From positions 744,001 through 808,000 of the forward strand of contig NZ_CP072350.1 of the NCBI RefSeq assembly GCF_018127965.1: a stretch of DNA of 64,000 nucleotides. Reading direction: 5' to 3'. The position numbers and the translations under genes are program-made. Source of the stretch: Prevotella melaninogenica. GTDB taxonomy: Bacteria; Bacteroidota; Bacteroidia; Bacteroidales; Bacteroidaceae. The notes beneath the pieces were generated by a model. That model searched no databases. It was not told where the DNA came from and was given only the letters and a program-made list of their open reading frames with translations. This document shows positions 20,301 through 28,701 of this stretch, piece after piece. Every line of letters begins with the position of its first letter. Position 1 is the stretch's first letter.

Positions 20301-21281
20301 CACTTTGAGTTCTGAGTTTTGATCGTATGCGTCTGCTGTATCTAATCCTTGAAGTTCAGTTTGGAGTTCCTTCTTAGATATCTTGAGTACACGACCATAC
20401 TCTTCAGCTCTTGCTCCATAGTGACTTTCGTCAATAAGCAGCAGATCGATCTCTTGCTCAAACAACATACGATGCTTATCCTTAATTTCTTGTCCCAGCA
20501 AATCTTGTAGGGTCAAGAAAACCACAGCTTTCTTTCCATGCAGTGTAGTCTCTAGAATACGCTCATCCTGTAACAAAGAATCGCTATCCAAGAAGACATA
20601 GTCTACAAACCTCACATGACTCTCAACTGTACGCTTCCATTCCGTCTTTACATCAGCCTTAGCAGACACTACAACAACCAGCTTAGCGTCCATTTCAAGG
20701 GCACAACACATAGAGGTAAAGCTCTTACCAAAGCGCATTACCGCATACATCAATAGGTTGCTTCGCCCCTTTTCTAGTGCAGACTTGAATCGTTCAATCG
20801 TCTCTAGCTGGTTGGGGCGAGGTTCGTAATTCTCCTTACGCTTATAGACATAGTTGATAGGAATACGCCCATCTTCAAACGAGAAATACGTATATCTTTG
20901 CAACTTGTCCTTATAAGCTTGTCGAATATCGGAGATGGCTTGCTCAACATCCTCTTCCGTTGCTCCTCTAAAAAATTCTCGTGAGAAATATAGAGGTGGT
21001 GCTAACTCTTCTCGAATCAATCTAACCCGACCACGCTCAGTCTCTAAATACTGATGTACGGCGTAATCTCTGAAGTATGTTGTCTCATCGACCTTTGCCT
21101 TTTCCACATACCGTTTCTCAAGGTCTGGAAAATGTCGTCTCCATTCCTCCAGACGCATCATTACAGGTCTATAGGTATCTCCCACTTTTAAGTAGTTAGG
21201 TATAGTGCCTGTCGAGAAAGCATATATGTGTGGTTCTACACGACCAATGATGAGTTCTTGTATTAGTGTACTGTCTTCCAT
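17331..21281 (-). CDS. Fused GIY-YIG-like / SF2 helicase / N6-adenine methyltransferase restriction enzyme
   Basis: 1316-aa composite restriction-modification protein. The N-terminus (about 18-90) has HIYAFSTG, YLKVGDT and a later Glu in DYAVHQYLE, the layout of a GIY-YIG/T5orf172 nuclease. The SF2 helicase has Walker A-like MRFGKSF (182-188), DESH box (284-287), and HLSGTPYR motif III. A middle linker carries an acidic stretch near residue 750. The C-terminal half is an Eco57I-like adenine methylase: motif I ILDIASKQGEF and catalytic NPPY (about residue 980) in DLVIGNPPYQ, then a presumed target-recognition region. It resembles single-chain type IIG/ISP-like enzymes. The one-base overlap with the upstream gene shows tight coupling. 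Recognition sequence unknown. Confidence 0.8.
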   Translation of the reverse strand: MEDSTLIQELIIGRVEPHIYAFSTGTIPNYLKVGDTYRPVMMRLEEWRRHFPDLEKRYVEKAKVDETTYFRDYAVHQYLETERGRVRLIREELAPPLYFSREFFRGATEEDVEQAISDIRQAYKDKLQRYTYFSFEDGRIPINYVYKRKENYEPRPNQLETIERFKSALEKGRSNLLMYAVMRFGKSFTSMCCALEMDAKLVVVVSAKADVKTEWKRTVESHVRFVDYVFLDSDSLLQDERILETTLHGKKAVVFLTLQDLLGQEIKDKHRMLFEQEIDLLLIDESHYGARAEEYGRVLKISKKELQTELQGLDTADAYDQNSELKVLKSRVRIHLSGTPYRILMGSEFTEDDIIAFYQFSDIVEAQAQWDQEHLFSDDVKEWDNPYYGFPQMVQFAFLPNKSSRERLENLRRDGISSNLSELMRPKSISADKKDHLHCQFVHETEILGLLQAIDGSEADEQILSLLGLEEIQQGKMCRHMVFVLPYRASCDAMESLLKTYKDAFNHLGGYAIINIAGLESERLYPTTESVKSQIEKYEQDNTKTITLTVNRMLTGSTVKEWDTMLYLKDSVSPQEYDQAVFRLQNQYIRTLVSDNGESIKYNMKPQTLLVDFDPNRMFRLQEQRSQIYNANTEQRGNEELRRRIERELEYSPIVTIGSNGLQRVSPTDVMDAVRAYSANRSVMDEATDIPLDYTLLADETLRNAISLLNPIDASKGIEIKAVTGEEVELDFEEEPAQNQDNTDNTEDTDRRPTPQVDEEKNTDNLIGKKLATYYAQILFYAFLTESSVDSLQTIITSIESSEENKRIARHVGLNVSILKLVQQKSNVFSLRGLDYKIENLNGLMRDETLTPMKRVEVAMAKFGRLSSSEIVTPQSVALEMLNALGNNAITSETKILDIASKQGEFTRALISKYGTNIGRNVYALPTSSVSYEFTRKVYSLLGLDTDQVISDFTTYDLLNPEHKESLIQQLKDMNFDLVIGNPPYQQADGGAAASAKPIYQEFVTIAKEVSTTYTSIIMPARWYTGGKGLDEFRASMLTDKHIKLLYDYQRPDEVFPDTNNRGGLCFIVRDNNFDNTLTLPEVVSNRGNQKIVSQVRSIKTDDLEMFIRHQEAISVLKKVTENISFASLSDAISARRPFGIDGNITKDIAVFKKQKNPRFSIICYGRSSSLGYITLSTVKNNSEWINRWKVFMPYANNIGTELNDDNLNAFVGQPNSVATETFLVVGADLSLDENSAQALVLYLRTRFVRFMHSLAKASQHATSKTYRFVPLQDFTEQSDIDWGKSAGEIDKQLYAKYGLSEEEIAFIEGTIKAMK

Positions 21282-22258
21282 TATTGTTTCTTCGAATAAA
21301 GAGAGCGAAATTCAATAGCCTCATGTTTATCCCAATCCATAATCTTGACAGGGATGCCATTATGTTTGCTCGGATTGTTTGTCTTGCATCCTTCACAGAT
21401 CGTTAACTTTTCGACTTTGAATAAATCATTACTATCCTTTTCTATGACACCGTGTTTGCAAGAGTTAGGGATAACCATCTTCAAACCATCCATCTGGAAT
21501 ATATTCCAAGAGATAATCTTGGCAACCTCGATTTGCTTATCTATTGAGGGAGATTTGCCCCAGCGTTCTTCGTAATACTCTATGAAGCTATAAAACAGAT
21601 TCTCCCTTGCTAGTAAGACATTGTCTCCTTGCCAATCATATCCGTATGTTGTTTGAAAGGACTTAATGACCCAAGTCATCCAATCGCTTTCACTCGAAAC
21701 ATTCTCACTTGTAATTCGGAGCTTCCTATCAAGTAGTCCAATTCTCTGAGATAATACAATTGGCTCTCCTGTAGCAGTGTCATAGCGACTGACCAGATAA
21801 GGAGCTTCCCCACATGTAATCTCAAGGCAATTACGTAAGATGTAATCTTGCCAAGTTACACATTCTGCAAAACGTATAGGCCCAGAACAAGCATACCAAA
21901 TATGCTTGCCATCTACGTAGGCTGTTTCGTTGAAATTGCTATCCTTTGCTCTATAGTCTTCATCTCCAGCATTGCACATGTCATTACAGACCCAAGCAGG
22001 AGTGAAGATTTCCGCTTTCTCTACAGTTCGCTTTTTCTTCTGCTCTTTTGACTTCAAAATACGTGGCATAATGACATGTCCATTGCTACCAGTAATGGAG
22101 GCGATTTCTATTGGATCGGAAAATTCAAAGCCATTCCCCAGCGCAATGTAATCGGAAGATGCCCAAAAAATATTCTTACCCGTAGTATGGTCAATTAAGA
22201 GTTCTTTCAGAATCTCCGTAGGCAATCCATCTTCAAGTATATCAATCACACACTTCAT
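21281..22258 (-). CDS. Restriction-modification-associated protein of unknown function
   Basis: 325-aa protein with no fold I can name securely. A basic segment KEQKKKRTVEKAEIFTPAWVCN (about 90-112) resembles the lead-in to methylase motif X (IFTP), and CEGC near the C-terminus could bind metal with the Cys residues nearby. It overlaps the 1316-aa fusion gene by one base and sits 6 bp after the XRE gene. It probably works with the fusion enzyme, for instance as a specificity or modification partner. This is inference from position only. Confidence 0.6.
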   Translation of the reverse strand: MKCVIDILEDGLPTEILKELLIDHTTGKNIFWASSDYIALGNGFEFSDPIEIASITGSNGHVIMPRILKSKEQKKKRTVEKAEIFTPAWVCNDMCNAGDEDYRAKDSNFNETAYVDGKHIWYACSGPIRFAECVTWQDYILRNCLEITCGEAPYLVSRYDTATGEPIVLSQRIGLLDRKLRITSENVSSESDWMTWVIKSFQTTYGYDWQGDNVLLARENLFYSFIEYYEERWGKSPSIDKQIEVAKIISWNIFQMDGLKMVIPNSCKHGVIEKDSNDLFKVEKLTICEGCKTNNPSKHNGIPVKIMDWDKHEAIEFRSLYSKKQ

Positions 22259-22264
22259 TGCGCT

Positions 22265-22468
22265 CTATTTGATTTGTTCTTTGGGAGATACACCGAGCAA
22301 GTCTACCACACGAAAGAGGGTGGCTAGGTTAGGTTGCTTGCGATTGCAGACATAAGCATTGGTGACGCTAAAGCTCATACCTAGTTCACGAGCTAGCCAC
22401 GTTTGGGTGATACCTCGCTTCTTCAAATATTCCTTAATGAGGTTGCTATGTTCTTTCTTCTGTCCCAT
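22265..22468 (-). CDS. XRE-family controller (C-protein-like)
   Basis: 67-aa protein that is almost entirely one Cro/C1-type HTH: ITQTWLARELGMSFSVTNAYVCNRKQPNLATLFRVVDLLGV covers the five helices. As the first gene of the operon it is placed like the C proteins that delay restriction until modification is complete. It probably binds the promoter just upstream. No operator repeat could be identified with confidence. Confidence 0.8.
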   Translation of the reverse strand: MGQKKEHSNLIKEYLKKRGITQTWLARELGMSFSVTNAYVCNRKQPNLATLFRVVDLLGVSPKEQIK

Positions 22469-22497
22469 TAGATGACTGTATATCTCAATATTAGTTA

Positions 22498-22505
22498 CAA
22501 AGATA
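22498..22505 (-). promoter_or_regulatory. Candidate -7 element of the defence operon
   Basis: Read on the minus strand this is TATCTTTG, a full match to TAnnTTTG, 29 bp before the XRE start. No TTG lies at the -33 spacing, which suits a promoter controlled by the XRE protein. Confidence 0.5.
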
Positions 22506-22728
22506 TGAACTTATAATAAATAAAACGAAGAAAAATAGAACTTTCACGCTACTAAAAAAAGTTTTTCCAGTGAGAGGAAGTCCTAAGGAATCTCTTAAAC
22601 AATCAATAATAATTGAGAAACAACGTACGTTTGCCCGAAATATTCCACTTTTTGAATATGTATTTAGCATTTTTGATAGTCGCTGATATCCTTGAATTTC
22701 CTTATACTTCCCGCTATATCCCTGCCTC

Positions 22729-22759
22729 TTGGAATAACATCAAAAGCCCTCTACTTTTG
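22729..22759 (+). promoter_or_regulatory. Orphan Bacteroidetes promoter with no gene downstream
   Basis: TTG (22729-22731), 20-base spacer and TACTTTTG (22752-22759) form a full consensus promoter pointing right. The next 370 bases on that strand have no credible gene, only the palindrome at 22839-22900 and the T6SS terminator. The interval 22469-23132 is otherwise empty. A small RNA or a promoter left from a lost gene are both possible. Confidence 0.45.
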
Positions 22760-22838
22760 CATCGTCAGACCTGACTGAATGTCCTATACACAGGGGCGAG
22801 TTTTTCATTTCAAAACGATGGAATTATGACAATAAAAT

Positions 22839-22900
22839 CCAATCGGTCATTAGGATTTCTCTTTGCCATACAACACAGAGATATCCTAATGACCGATTGG
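22839..22900. repeat. Miniature palindromic element, CCAATCGGTCATTA ends (copy 1, short form)
   Basis: An 18-bp perfect inverted repeat (22839-22856 with 22883-22900) around a 26-base centre. The same terminal sequence appears near 35749-35766 and at both ends of 62702-62876, so it is a dispersed family. Confidence 0.7.
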
Positions 22901-23050
22901 GGTTAAAAAAGTGTGTATGTTCCATTGTTTCTTTAATTAATTGATTTCAAATACAAAGATAATAAAAATATGGGCTTACACACTTTTAAGGACAGTACCA
23001 CGTTTTTTTAAGGCCAGTACCTGAAATAAGTTCATTAGACAGCATAATAA

Positions 23051-23106
23051 GAAAATAAAATATGGATAAATACACCTGAACTACGTCAGTAATGTATTTA
23101 TCCATA
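23051..23106 (-). terminator. Terminator of the T6SS structural operon
   Basis: A 14-bp perfect stem (23061-23074 with 23093-23106) lies 27 bp beyond the tssR stop. On the minus strand it is followed by TTTTATTTTC. Confidence 0.75.
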
Positions 23107-23132
23107 TCATTATATCTTATATCTTAAATGCT

Positions 23133-25400
23133 TTATGGAAGCTCCTTTAATGGAATAAAGTAATAGCTTTTTCCAGCAACATATATAGTATTCAAGCGTC
23201 CAGACTTGAAGCGTGTTTCAAGATTAACAAGCTTCTTAAACATCTCCTTGTAAGCCTGATCCCATTCGCTTTCATTACACTTCTTACGGCGAATATCCTT
23301 TATGCGTACTATATAATTCAATGCATCAGAACTTGGAACTGAAACGCGATGATAATAAACCTTTGAAATGGCAGACTTCGTACTGAGAGCCTTGCGATAA
23401 GAAAGCATGTTTACCAGCTTGCTCTGACGCTTAAAGTTATTTCTCAATACTGCAAGTTCTTGGTTTCCAAGAGAGTCTGCATTGATATAAGGCATCAAAT
23501 CACGATAGCCATCAAGAAGATTCTGCATCTCATCCTTATCAAAAAGATATCCCTCGTCATAAGTTGAAAGCTGCTGTGGTGTAAACCACATCTTCTTAAA
23601 GAGAAGGTCGTTGATGTTGTTCTTTTCAATGTCAGTTACAGAGATAGCAGCACTGTCACAGAGATTTACTACCTCTTGTGTAGGAACTGCACGTAGAACA
23701 CCATATTTATTCTCTGCGCTACGTGTCACATTTACAAGTTCGTTGTTACGTGCATTGAGCTGCATAAACAGTGAATCAATTACATTTGAAAGACCTGCAC
23801 TTGAAAGTTCAGAATAAAGTTTTGGATAGACAAAACCACCTGTAATAACGCTGTTCTTTGGTGCATCAAGCAAATAAACATTCTCGTTATCAGTACTCAT
23901 ATCTTTGAACGAGCCATTCTTTGTCCATTTGGGTTCGCAGAGGTAGTCTCCAGAGAAACTCATATACTCCAAGATGTTATTATCAAGTAGCTGCTTAGAC
24001 TGCAGGATGAAGTCTTGATAAGGCATACCATCCTTAGAAAGAATTTGAGCAAGAAGGAGAGTAGATGAGCGTGAATAAATCTCAGAGTTGATGTCAGAAG
24101 TGAAAGTTGGGAACTCATCAGTACCCAAGATAATGAACACATTATTATCAAACTTAGAATAAGGTGTCTCTCTAAATATTGTATTCATCGCATCATGGAA
24201 GCCGTAGCCACCAGTTGCCCCAATAGTGTTTGGCGAAGTCATCTTTGTAAGGTAATCAATCCACTTACCAAAGTCGGTTGTTGGTGCGAGATGTCTATTT
24301 CCCTTCTGAGAAACTGATGTCACAGAGAACTTTGCCTGCGAATCCTTTGATACCTTTTCGCTTATGCCCTGGAAAGCATTAACAAGGTTGCGCACAAGTA
24401 GACGGTCCTTATCAAAGAACACAAGGTGGACATTTATATTCTTGCTATTTTCAATGAGTTGATCGAGTTCTGCCACAGCAACATCTCCACCTTTTACATT
24501 AAGCATATAAGTCTTCTTTCTGTCCCATACAGACAATGGAAGGTTTATAGCCACTTTCTGATCTGTCGACGTGTTTGTCCAATTTCCATCAGCAGTAAAG
24601 AGGAGCTTAGAACCCAATGGGAAGCCAGCAAACTCAGGATAATTAGCATCCAGCAGATAAACGTGATTCTGTCCTACCATTGCTGTGAGATCAGCAGGAA
24701 TCCATCCGAGTGCTGTGCGAGTAGAGTCAGAGAGCGAAGGACGATCAGAAACAAGTACAGCCTGTTTACTTGCATCATACTTATAAGCATACACAATCTG
24801 ACCAGCTACAAGTTTTCCCTTGCTCTTATCGAGGAAGAAAGGATCGCCATAGAGGTTCAGAGAGTCAAGAGTAAAGAATCTCTTTATGTTTGACAATCGT
24901 GACACTGTGGATGCACCGATTCGATAACGTACTGGGAAGTTGTTATCTTTAGACACAAAGGCATGATTATACTCTAGCACACTATTCTTATCAATCCATC
25001 CTACGAATGGTGAATTCTTAGCATCTTTAAAGTGAGTTCTTGAACTGAAAAGTGGTGCAAACATACCCTTAGGCTGTCCAAGCAAGCTCTGGTTAGCAGC
25101 AACAACCTTATAGAATCCGTTTTTCTCACCAATAACATAGAATGGTGCACCAAGCTTCTGTTCACTCAGGATACGCTGTGCATACGGTCCAGCGTATGCC
25201 TTGTTATGGTCACGATCTGAGAAGACAATATGCACATCCTTATTGTTGTGTGTCTTCTGCTTTCGTGTTTCTTCTGTCAGGTAATTAAAACTCTTTTTAC
25301 CGACAGCATGTGTCTTATCATATCTTCCCACCTGTGCCAGACTACTCTGAGCACCTAAAAAGAAGAAAGCAAGACCTGCTATAATATGGAACGCTTTCAT
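23133..25400 (-). CDS. tssR: T6SS protein TssR
   Basis: 755-aa periplasmic protein special to the Bacteroidetes (subtype iii) T6SS, part of its trans-envelope complex. A signal peptide (about 1-22) ends at SLAQVG. The N-terminal SH3-like segments (about 75-260, with FYKVVAANQ and GWIPADL) precede a von Willebrand-like region (about 315-470, INVHLVFFDKDRLL and VFIILGTDEFPTF), and the C-terminus is helical. Length and sequence character match the TssR family. It is the last gene of the operon, 11 bp after the PKD-domain gene. Confidence 0.85.
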   Translation of the reverse strand: MKAFHIIAGLAFFFLGAQSSLAQVGRYDKTHAVGKKSFNYLTEETRKQKTHNNKDVHIVFSDRDHNKAYAGPYAQRILSEQKLGAPFYVIGEKNGFYKVVAANQSLLGQPKGMFAPLFSSRTHFKDAKNSPFVGWIDKNSVLEYNHAFVSKDNNFPVRYRIGASTVSRLSNIKRFFTLDSLNLYGDPFFLDKSKGKLVAGQIVYAYKYDASKQAVLVSDRPSLSDSTRTALGWIPADLTAMVGQNHVYLLDANYPEFAGFPLGSKLLFTADGNWTNTSTDQKVAINLPLSVWDRKKTYMLNVKGGDVAVAELDQLIENSKNINVHLVFFDKDRLLVRNLVNAFQGISEKVSKDSQAKFSVTSVSQKGNRHLAPTTDFGKWIDYLTKMTSPNTIGATGGYGFHDAMNTIFRETPYSKFDNNVFIILGTDEFPTFTSDINSEIYSRSSTLLLAQILSKDGMPYQDFILQSKQLLDNNILEYMSFSGDYLCEPKWTKNGSFKDMSTDNENVYLLDAPKNSVITGGFVYPKLYSELSSAGLSNVIDSLFMQLNARNNELVNVTRSAENKYGVLRAVPTQEVVNLCDSAAISVTDIEKNNINDLLFKKMWFTPQQLSTYDEGYLFDKDEMQNLLDGYRDLMPYINADSLGNQELAVLRNNFKRQSKLVNMLSYRKALSTKSAISKVYYHRVSVPSSDALNYIVRIKDIRRKKCNESEWDQAYKEMFKKLVNLETRFKSGRLNTIYVAGKSYYFIPLKELP

Positions 25401-25411
25401 ATTTCCTAATT

Positions 25412-26386
25412 TTATTTTCCTGTATTTCTTTGAGTTACTTCAATTTTTGTAATATGATGGAAATCATCTACCTTCACATCGTCAATAGTCACACGTCCGT
25501 AACGATTACTCTCGAGGAAGTGTAATCCTTGACAATAGTCTGGGAATACATTATAACGCTCGCCATTGATGTGTACAACGACTTGATTACCATTACCGCC
25601 GAGATAGTTATTGATAATGAAATTACGATGTGCATAGAATGCTTCCTTATCTCTTGCACCTGCATTGGCAATAGCTTGTAGATGCTTCTTGATACCATTC
25701 TGTACCATAGCTAATGTATCAATAGGCTCTGGTTTTGGCTGATCAGCCTCATCAGCTGGATTCTCAATGATGTCTTCAACCTTTGGAAGGATAGTTATGA
25801 CATGAGATACAGGATACAAAGTGGTATTAGTCTTCAGTTTGATGAGATATTTACCAGGCTCGTCATACTTATAAACCACCTGACGCTCAAAAGCATCAAT
25901 AGTTCCACTCTCACCGAATTCCCAAAGCCAGCTTGTCATACCATCGCCTTCGGCTGAGAATACGAGTCGCTCACCGGCATAACCTTGTGTTGGTCCGACA
26001 ATCTTAGGAATAGAATCAACTGCAACAGTGTCCTTGGTAATCTTCACAATATCAATAGTCTTTTCTGTGACGATCTTACCATCAACCTGTAGTGTGATGA
26101 GGTACTTTCCTGCCTGTTTGTAAACATAACTAATGTTAGGCTTACCAACGATACTGTCGCCATTACCCATTTTCCATAATACTCTTTTGTCAACAACTGC
26201 CGCAGAGTCATTAATGGTAAACTTCAAAGGCTCGTTTACTTCCAATTGACTATTCGCATTACTGTCCTGAATGAAAAAGTCAAGATTCTTGTTGACGTTG
26301 CGTGAGGGGAGAAGCAAAGCCACCAATAATCCGACTACAGCCAGTGCCGAAACGATAGCCAGAATGATTTTTTGTCTTTCAGTCAT
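25412..26386 (-). CDS. T6SS membrane-complex protein with PKD domains (TssP/TssQ type)
   Basis: 324-aa protein with one N-terminal TM helix (about 8-27) and a periplasmic part. It carries two PKD-like beta domains (about 45-115 with YVYKQAGKYLITLQVDG, and 130-205 with WLWEFGESG and YKYDEPGKYLIKL), a Pro/Glu linker and a helical C-terminal domain with NNYLGGNG. Subtype iii loci carry TssO, TssP, TssQ and TssR after TssK. I cannot decide between the P and Q names from memory, so no symbol is given. It likely joins the inner-membrane proteins to TssR. Confidence 0.75.
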   Translation of the reverse strand: MTERQKIILAIVSALAVVGLLVALLLPSRNVNKNLDFFIQDSNANSQLEVNEPLKFTINDSAAVVDKRVLWKMGNGDSIVGKPNISYVYKQAGKYLITLQVDGKIVTEKTIDIVKITKDTVAVDSIPKIVGPTQGYAGERLVFSAEGDGMTSWLWEFGESGTIDAFERQVVYKYDEPGKYLIKLKTNTTLYPVSHVITILPKVEDIIENPADEADQPKPEPIDTLAMVQNGIKKHLQAIANAGARDKEAFYAHRNFIINNYLGGNGNQVVVHINGERYNVFPDYCQGLHFLESNRYGRVTIDDVKVDDFHHITKIEVTQRNTGK

Positions 26387-26589
26387 AATTATTGTTATTT
26401 AATTGTTATATCATAAGGGGTTTAATTTGTCAATTGTTAGCCACGCACAATCTGGATGGCTATAAAATCGATGCTCTATATTCATAGCAATATGATTATG
26501 GAGAGCATACGTTTCTTGTGGATGAATGAGTTTTATCAAATATTCCAGCAGAAAGGTAGACGAGAAAACAGCCAAAGCCAACAAAATCC

Positions 26590-27039
26590 TTATCTAATCT
26601 TAGTCTTCATTTCTTCGAGAATCTTTTTTCTGTCTTCCGTATTCTTGGTCGTCCAATAGAGTTTCTGCTTTATGTCGAAATAGTCTTGTATCGTTTTGAA
26701 TGCACGCATACAATAGAGATATTTCGGATCATAAGAATGTTTGCGATAGTTGTCTTGCAGCTGTGTCATACGATCTTTTATTTCGCTGATACGCTGTGTC
26801 TGCTGTATCTCGAAATTAAGTGAGTCAATATCCTTCTTCATCATAATCAGTTTCTCACTCATTTCCTTCTGATCTTCAAGAATAGCCTCGGCATCATTGA
26901 TTTCGGTCACCGCATTACCTGTAATGGATTCTGGAATAGGTGTGACATACTTACAAAGGAGGATATAAAGTAAGGCCACAGAAAAGCATAACAAAAGCGT
27001 AAACTTAATACTGGACCATATTTTTTCGTCTCTTGTCAT
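26590..27039 (-). CDS. T6SS small transmembrane protein (TssQ/TssP type)
   Basis: 149-aa protein with one N-terminal TM helix (about 12-31, FTLLLCFSVALLYILLCKYV) and a long periplasmic coiled coil (about 50-105, rich in E/K/Q heptads). Its place between tssO and the PKD gene and its shape match the small membrane-complex proteins of subtype iii systems. The exact letter is uncertain. The 203-base gap after it (26387-26589) shows no gene. Confidence 0.7.
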   Translation of the reverse strand: MTRDEKIWSSIKFTLLLCFSVALLYILLCKYVTPIPESITGNAVTEINDAEAILEDQKEMSEKLIMMKKDIDSLNFEIQQTQRISEIKDRMTQLQDNYRKHSYDPKYLYCMRAFKTIQDYFDIKQKLYWTTKNTEDRKKILEEMKTKIR

Positions 27040-27051
27040 AATAATAAATTA

Positions 27052-27540
27052 TTATTCTCTTTTTCTATTTAAAATTTCAGTTGCTTTCTGAATCTGTTCC
27101 ATAATGTAGTCTAAGTCACGTTTCTCATCAAAGTAAGTCGCAGTGGTTTCCTGCGTAGCTTGTAGTTGATCAAACAGTGTCTTATAGAGAACATAGTTGG
27201 TGGTGTCATTATCACCACGATAGATTTCATCCTGCATGTCTTGTCTGTGACGAGCAATTATCATCTGATATTGCGCCTGCTCATTATCCGTACGCTTCTC
27301 AGTAACAAGATTGTTCATATCCTTGAACATTTGATCCATACGGAAATTATAGCTTGCCTGCTTACGGAATACCTCATCATAACACACTTTCTTCTCGTCT
27401 ACCATGTTGATTCCACGTTCGGCAGTTTTCAATGTGCAAACAGCAAAGAGTACGAAAAGTAATAGCGTGAAGCTAAAGATGAAAATAAAAGAATTCTTTG
27501 CCTGACGGCGTTCCTTTCTATTTTTTTCTACCATTGTCAA
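27052..27540 (-). CDS. tssO: T6SS transmembrane protein TssO
   Basis: 162-aa protein with a basic N-terminus (KNRKERRQAK), one TM helix (about 17-36) and a helical periplasmic domain. It follows tssK by 9 bp. Size, topology and position fit TssO, a component of the Bacteroidetes-specific membrane complex that replaces TssJLM. Assignment rests on position and topology more than on a signature motif. Confidence 0.72.
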   Translation of the reverse strand: MTMVEKNRKERRQAKNSFIFIFSFTLLLFVLFAVCTLKTAERGINMVDEKKVCYDEVFRKQASYNFRMDQMFKDMNNLVTEKRTDNEQAQYQMIIARHRQDMQDEIYRGDNDTTNYVLYKTLFDQLQATQETTATYFDEKRDLDYIMEQIQKATEILNRKRE

Positions 27541-27549
27541 GTGTATCTG

Positions 27550-28701
27550 TTAATCCCACACCTTCCATGACTTGCGCTCACTCTCAGAGGCCTTGCCATT
27601 GTTATCTTCACTAATAATAATATTCTCCTTGATGAGTCCAACGTATTCGAGTTCGCTCAACTTGTGGAAAAGCGTATCAATTACATTGAGGAAAGCTGCA
27701 ATACTTATAAAGAGCGTATTCAACTCAAGGTGGTTATAATTCAGATGGGCGATATCGCTTGTCTTGTGCATAAAGTCAGACGGCTTAATATTTGTCCACT
27801 CATCAAAGTACTGCAATAGTGTCTCAAAGTCCTTCTCGGGTAAAGAACGGAGTGAAGTGAGCAGAAGATTAGCTAATGCATTTGCAAAGCGTACCGTATA
27901 GATTGGCGGCTGCTCAGCTGCAATATTCTTCAATTCAAAGCAATGCTGGCTATAGAAATTCTTCACCACATCGCAAAGAGCGAAAGTGTTGTCTGCAAGC
28001 ATACTGCGGTGAGGGTTAGAAACATTCTTAGCATATACCTTGAGTGCATTGCTGTGAATACGCTCAAGTATTTCTGTCATATTCTCTAAAGCATACATAG
28101 CTCTCCCAGAACAGTTGATACGCTGAATAGCTGGGATATAGTCGCTATCTATCGAGAAGGAACCACCATCTACGATAAGCTTTCCCGCTACTATACTATT
28201 ACCCTCAAGGAAAGCCTTATTAAGATTTTGTTCCAATAACAGTTGCAAAGTAACCTCTGGCAATACGTAAGGATGATGGAGTGGGGTGGTTTCTGGATCT
28301 GGTACACCAACCGGCAGCATCTTGTAAGGATTAACTGTAAGGAGTATGCAGACTACCTGACGTGTAGAGAGATCAATTTCGATATCTTTGAGCGTACACT
28401 TTGGTGTGAAATCGCCATACAATTCCTTTGTAAAGAGAATATGGTAACCATTACGAGTCACCGCATTACATGCTCTAAGTTCTACTGATAAAGTCTCTGC
28501 AGACTCACCCTTAATATCCATATCAATAGAACATTCTTCTTTTTCAGACTTTTCACCGAATCCATAGTTATAGCTTGTCAGTTCCTCTTCACGGTCCTGT
28601 CTTTGCATCTCAACTACATTGTAATAGGTCTCAAAGAAATGGGTATTATTAATTTTCTGGCCGTTAACCCAGTTTATTGGCAAATGCTCAATCTTCTTCA
28701 T
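27550..28701 (-). CDS. tssK: T6SS baseplate protein TssK
   Basis: 383-aa cytoplasmic protein that links the baseplate to the membrane complex. The N-terminal shell domain starts with the family pattern INWVNGQKINNTHF (TssK begins with a similar W..G..I...HF). The mid-region has the NPYKMLPVG...PYVLPEVTLQLLLE segment, and a helical C-terminus follows. Length is normal for the subtype iii form, shorter than proteobacterial TssK. It overlaps tssN by 14 bp. Confidence 0.87.
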   Translation of the reverse strand: MKKIEHLPINWVNGQKINNTHFFETYYNVVEMQRQDREEELTSYNYGFGEKSEKEECSIDMDIKGESAETLSVELRACNAVTRNGYHILFTKELYGDFTPKCTLKDIEIDLSTRQVVCILLTVNPYKMLPVGVPDPETTPLHHPYVLPEVTLQLLLEQNLNKAFLEGNSIVAGKLIVDGGSFSIDSDYIPAIQRINCSGRAMYALENMTEILERIHSNALKVYAKNVSNPHRSMLADNTFALCDVVKNFYSQHCFELKNIAAEQPPIYTVRFANALANLLLTSLRSLPEKDFETLLQYFDEWTNIKPSDFMHKTSDIAHLNYNHLELNTLFISIAAFLNVIDTLFHKLSELEYVGLIKENIIISEDNNGKASESERKSWKVWD

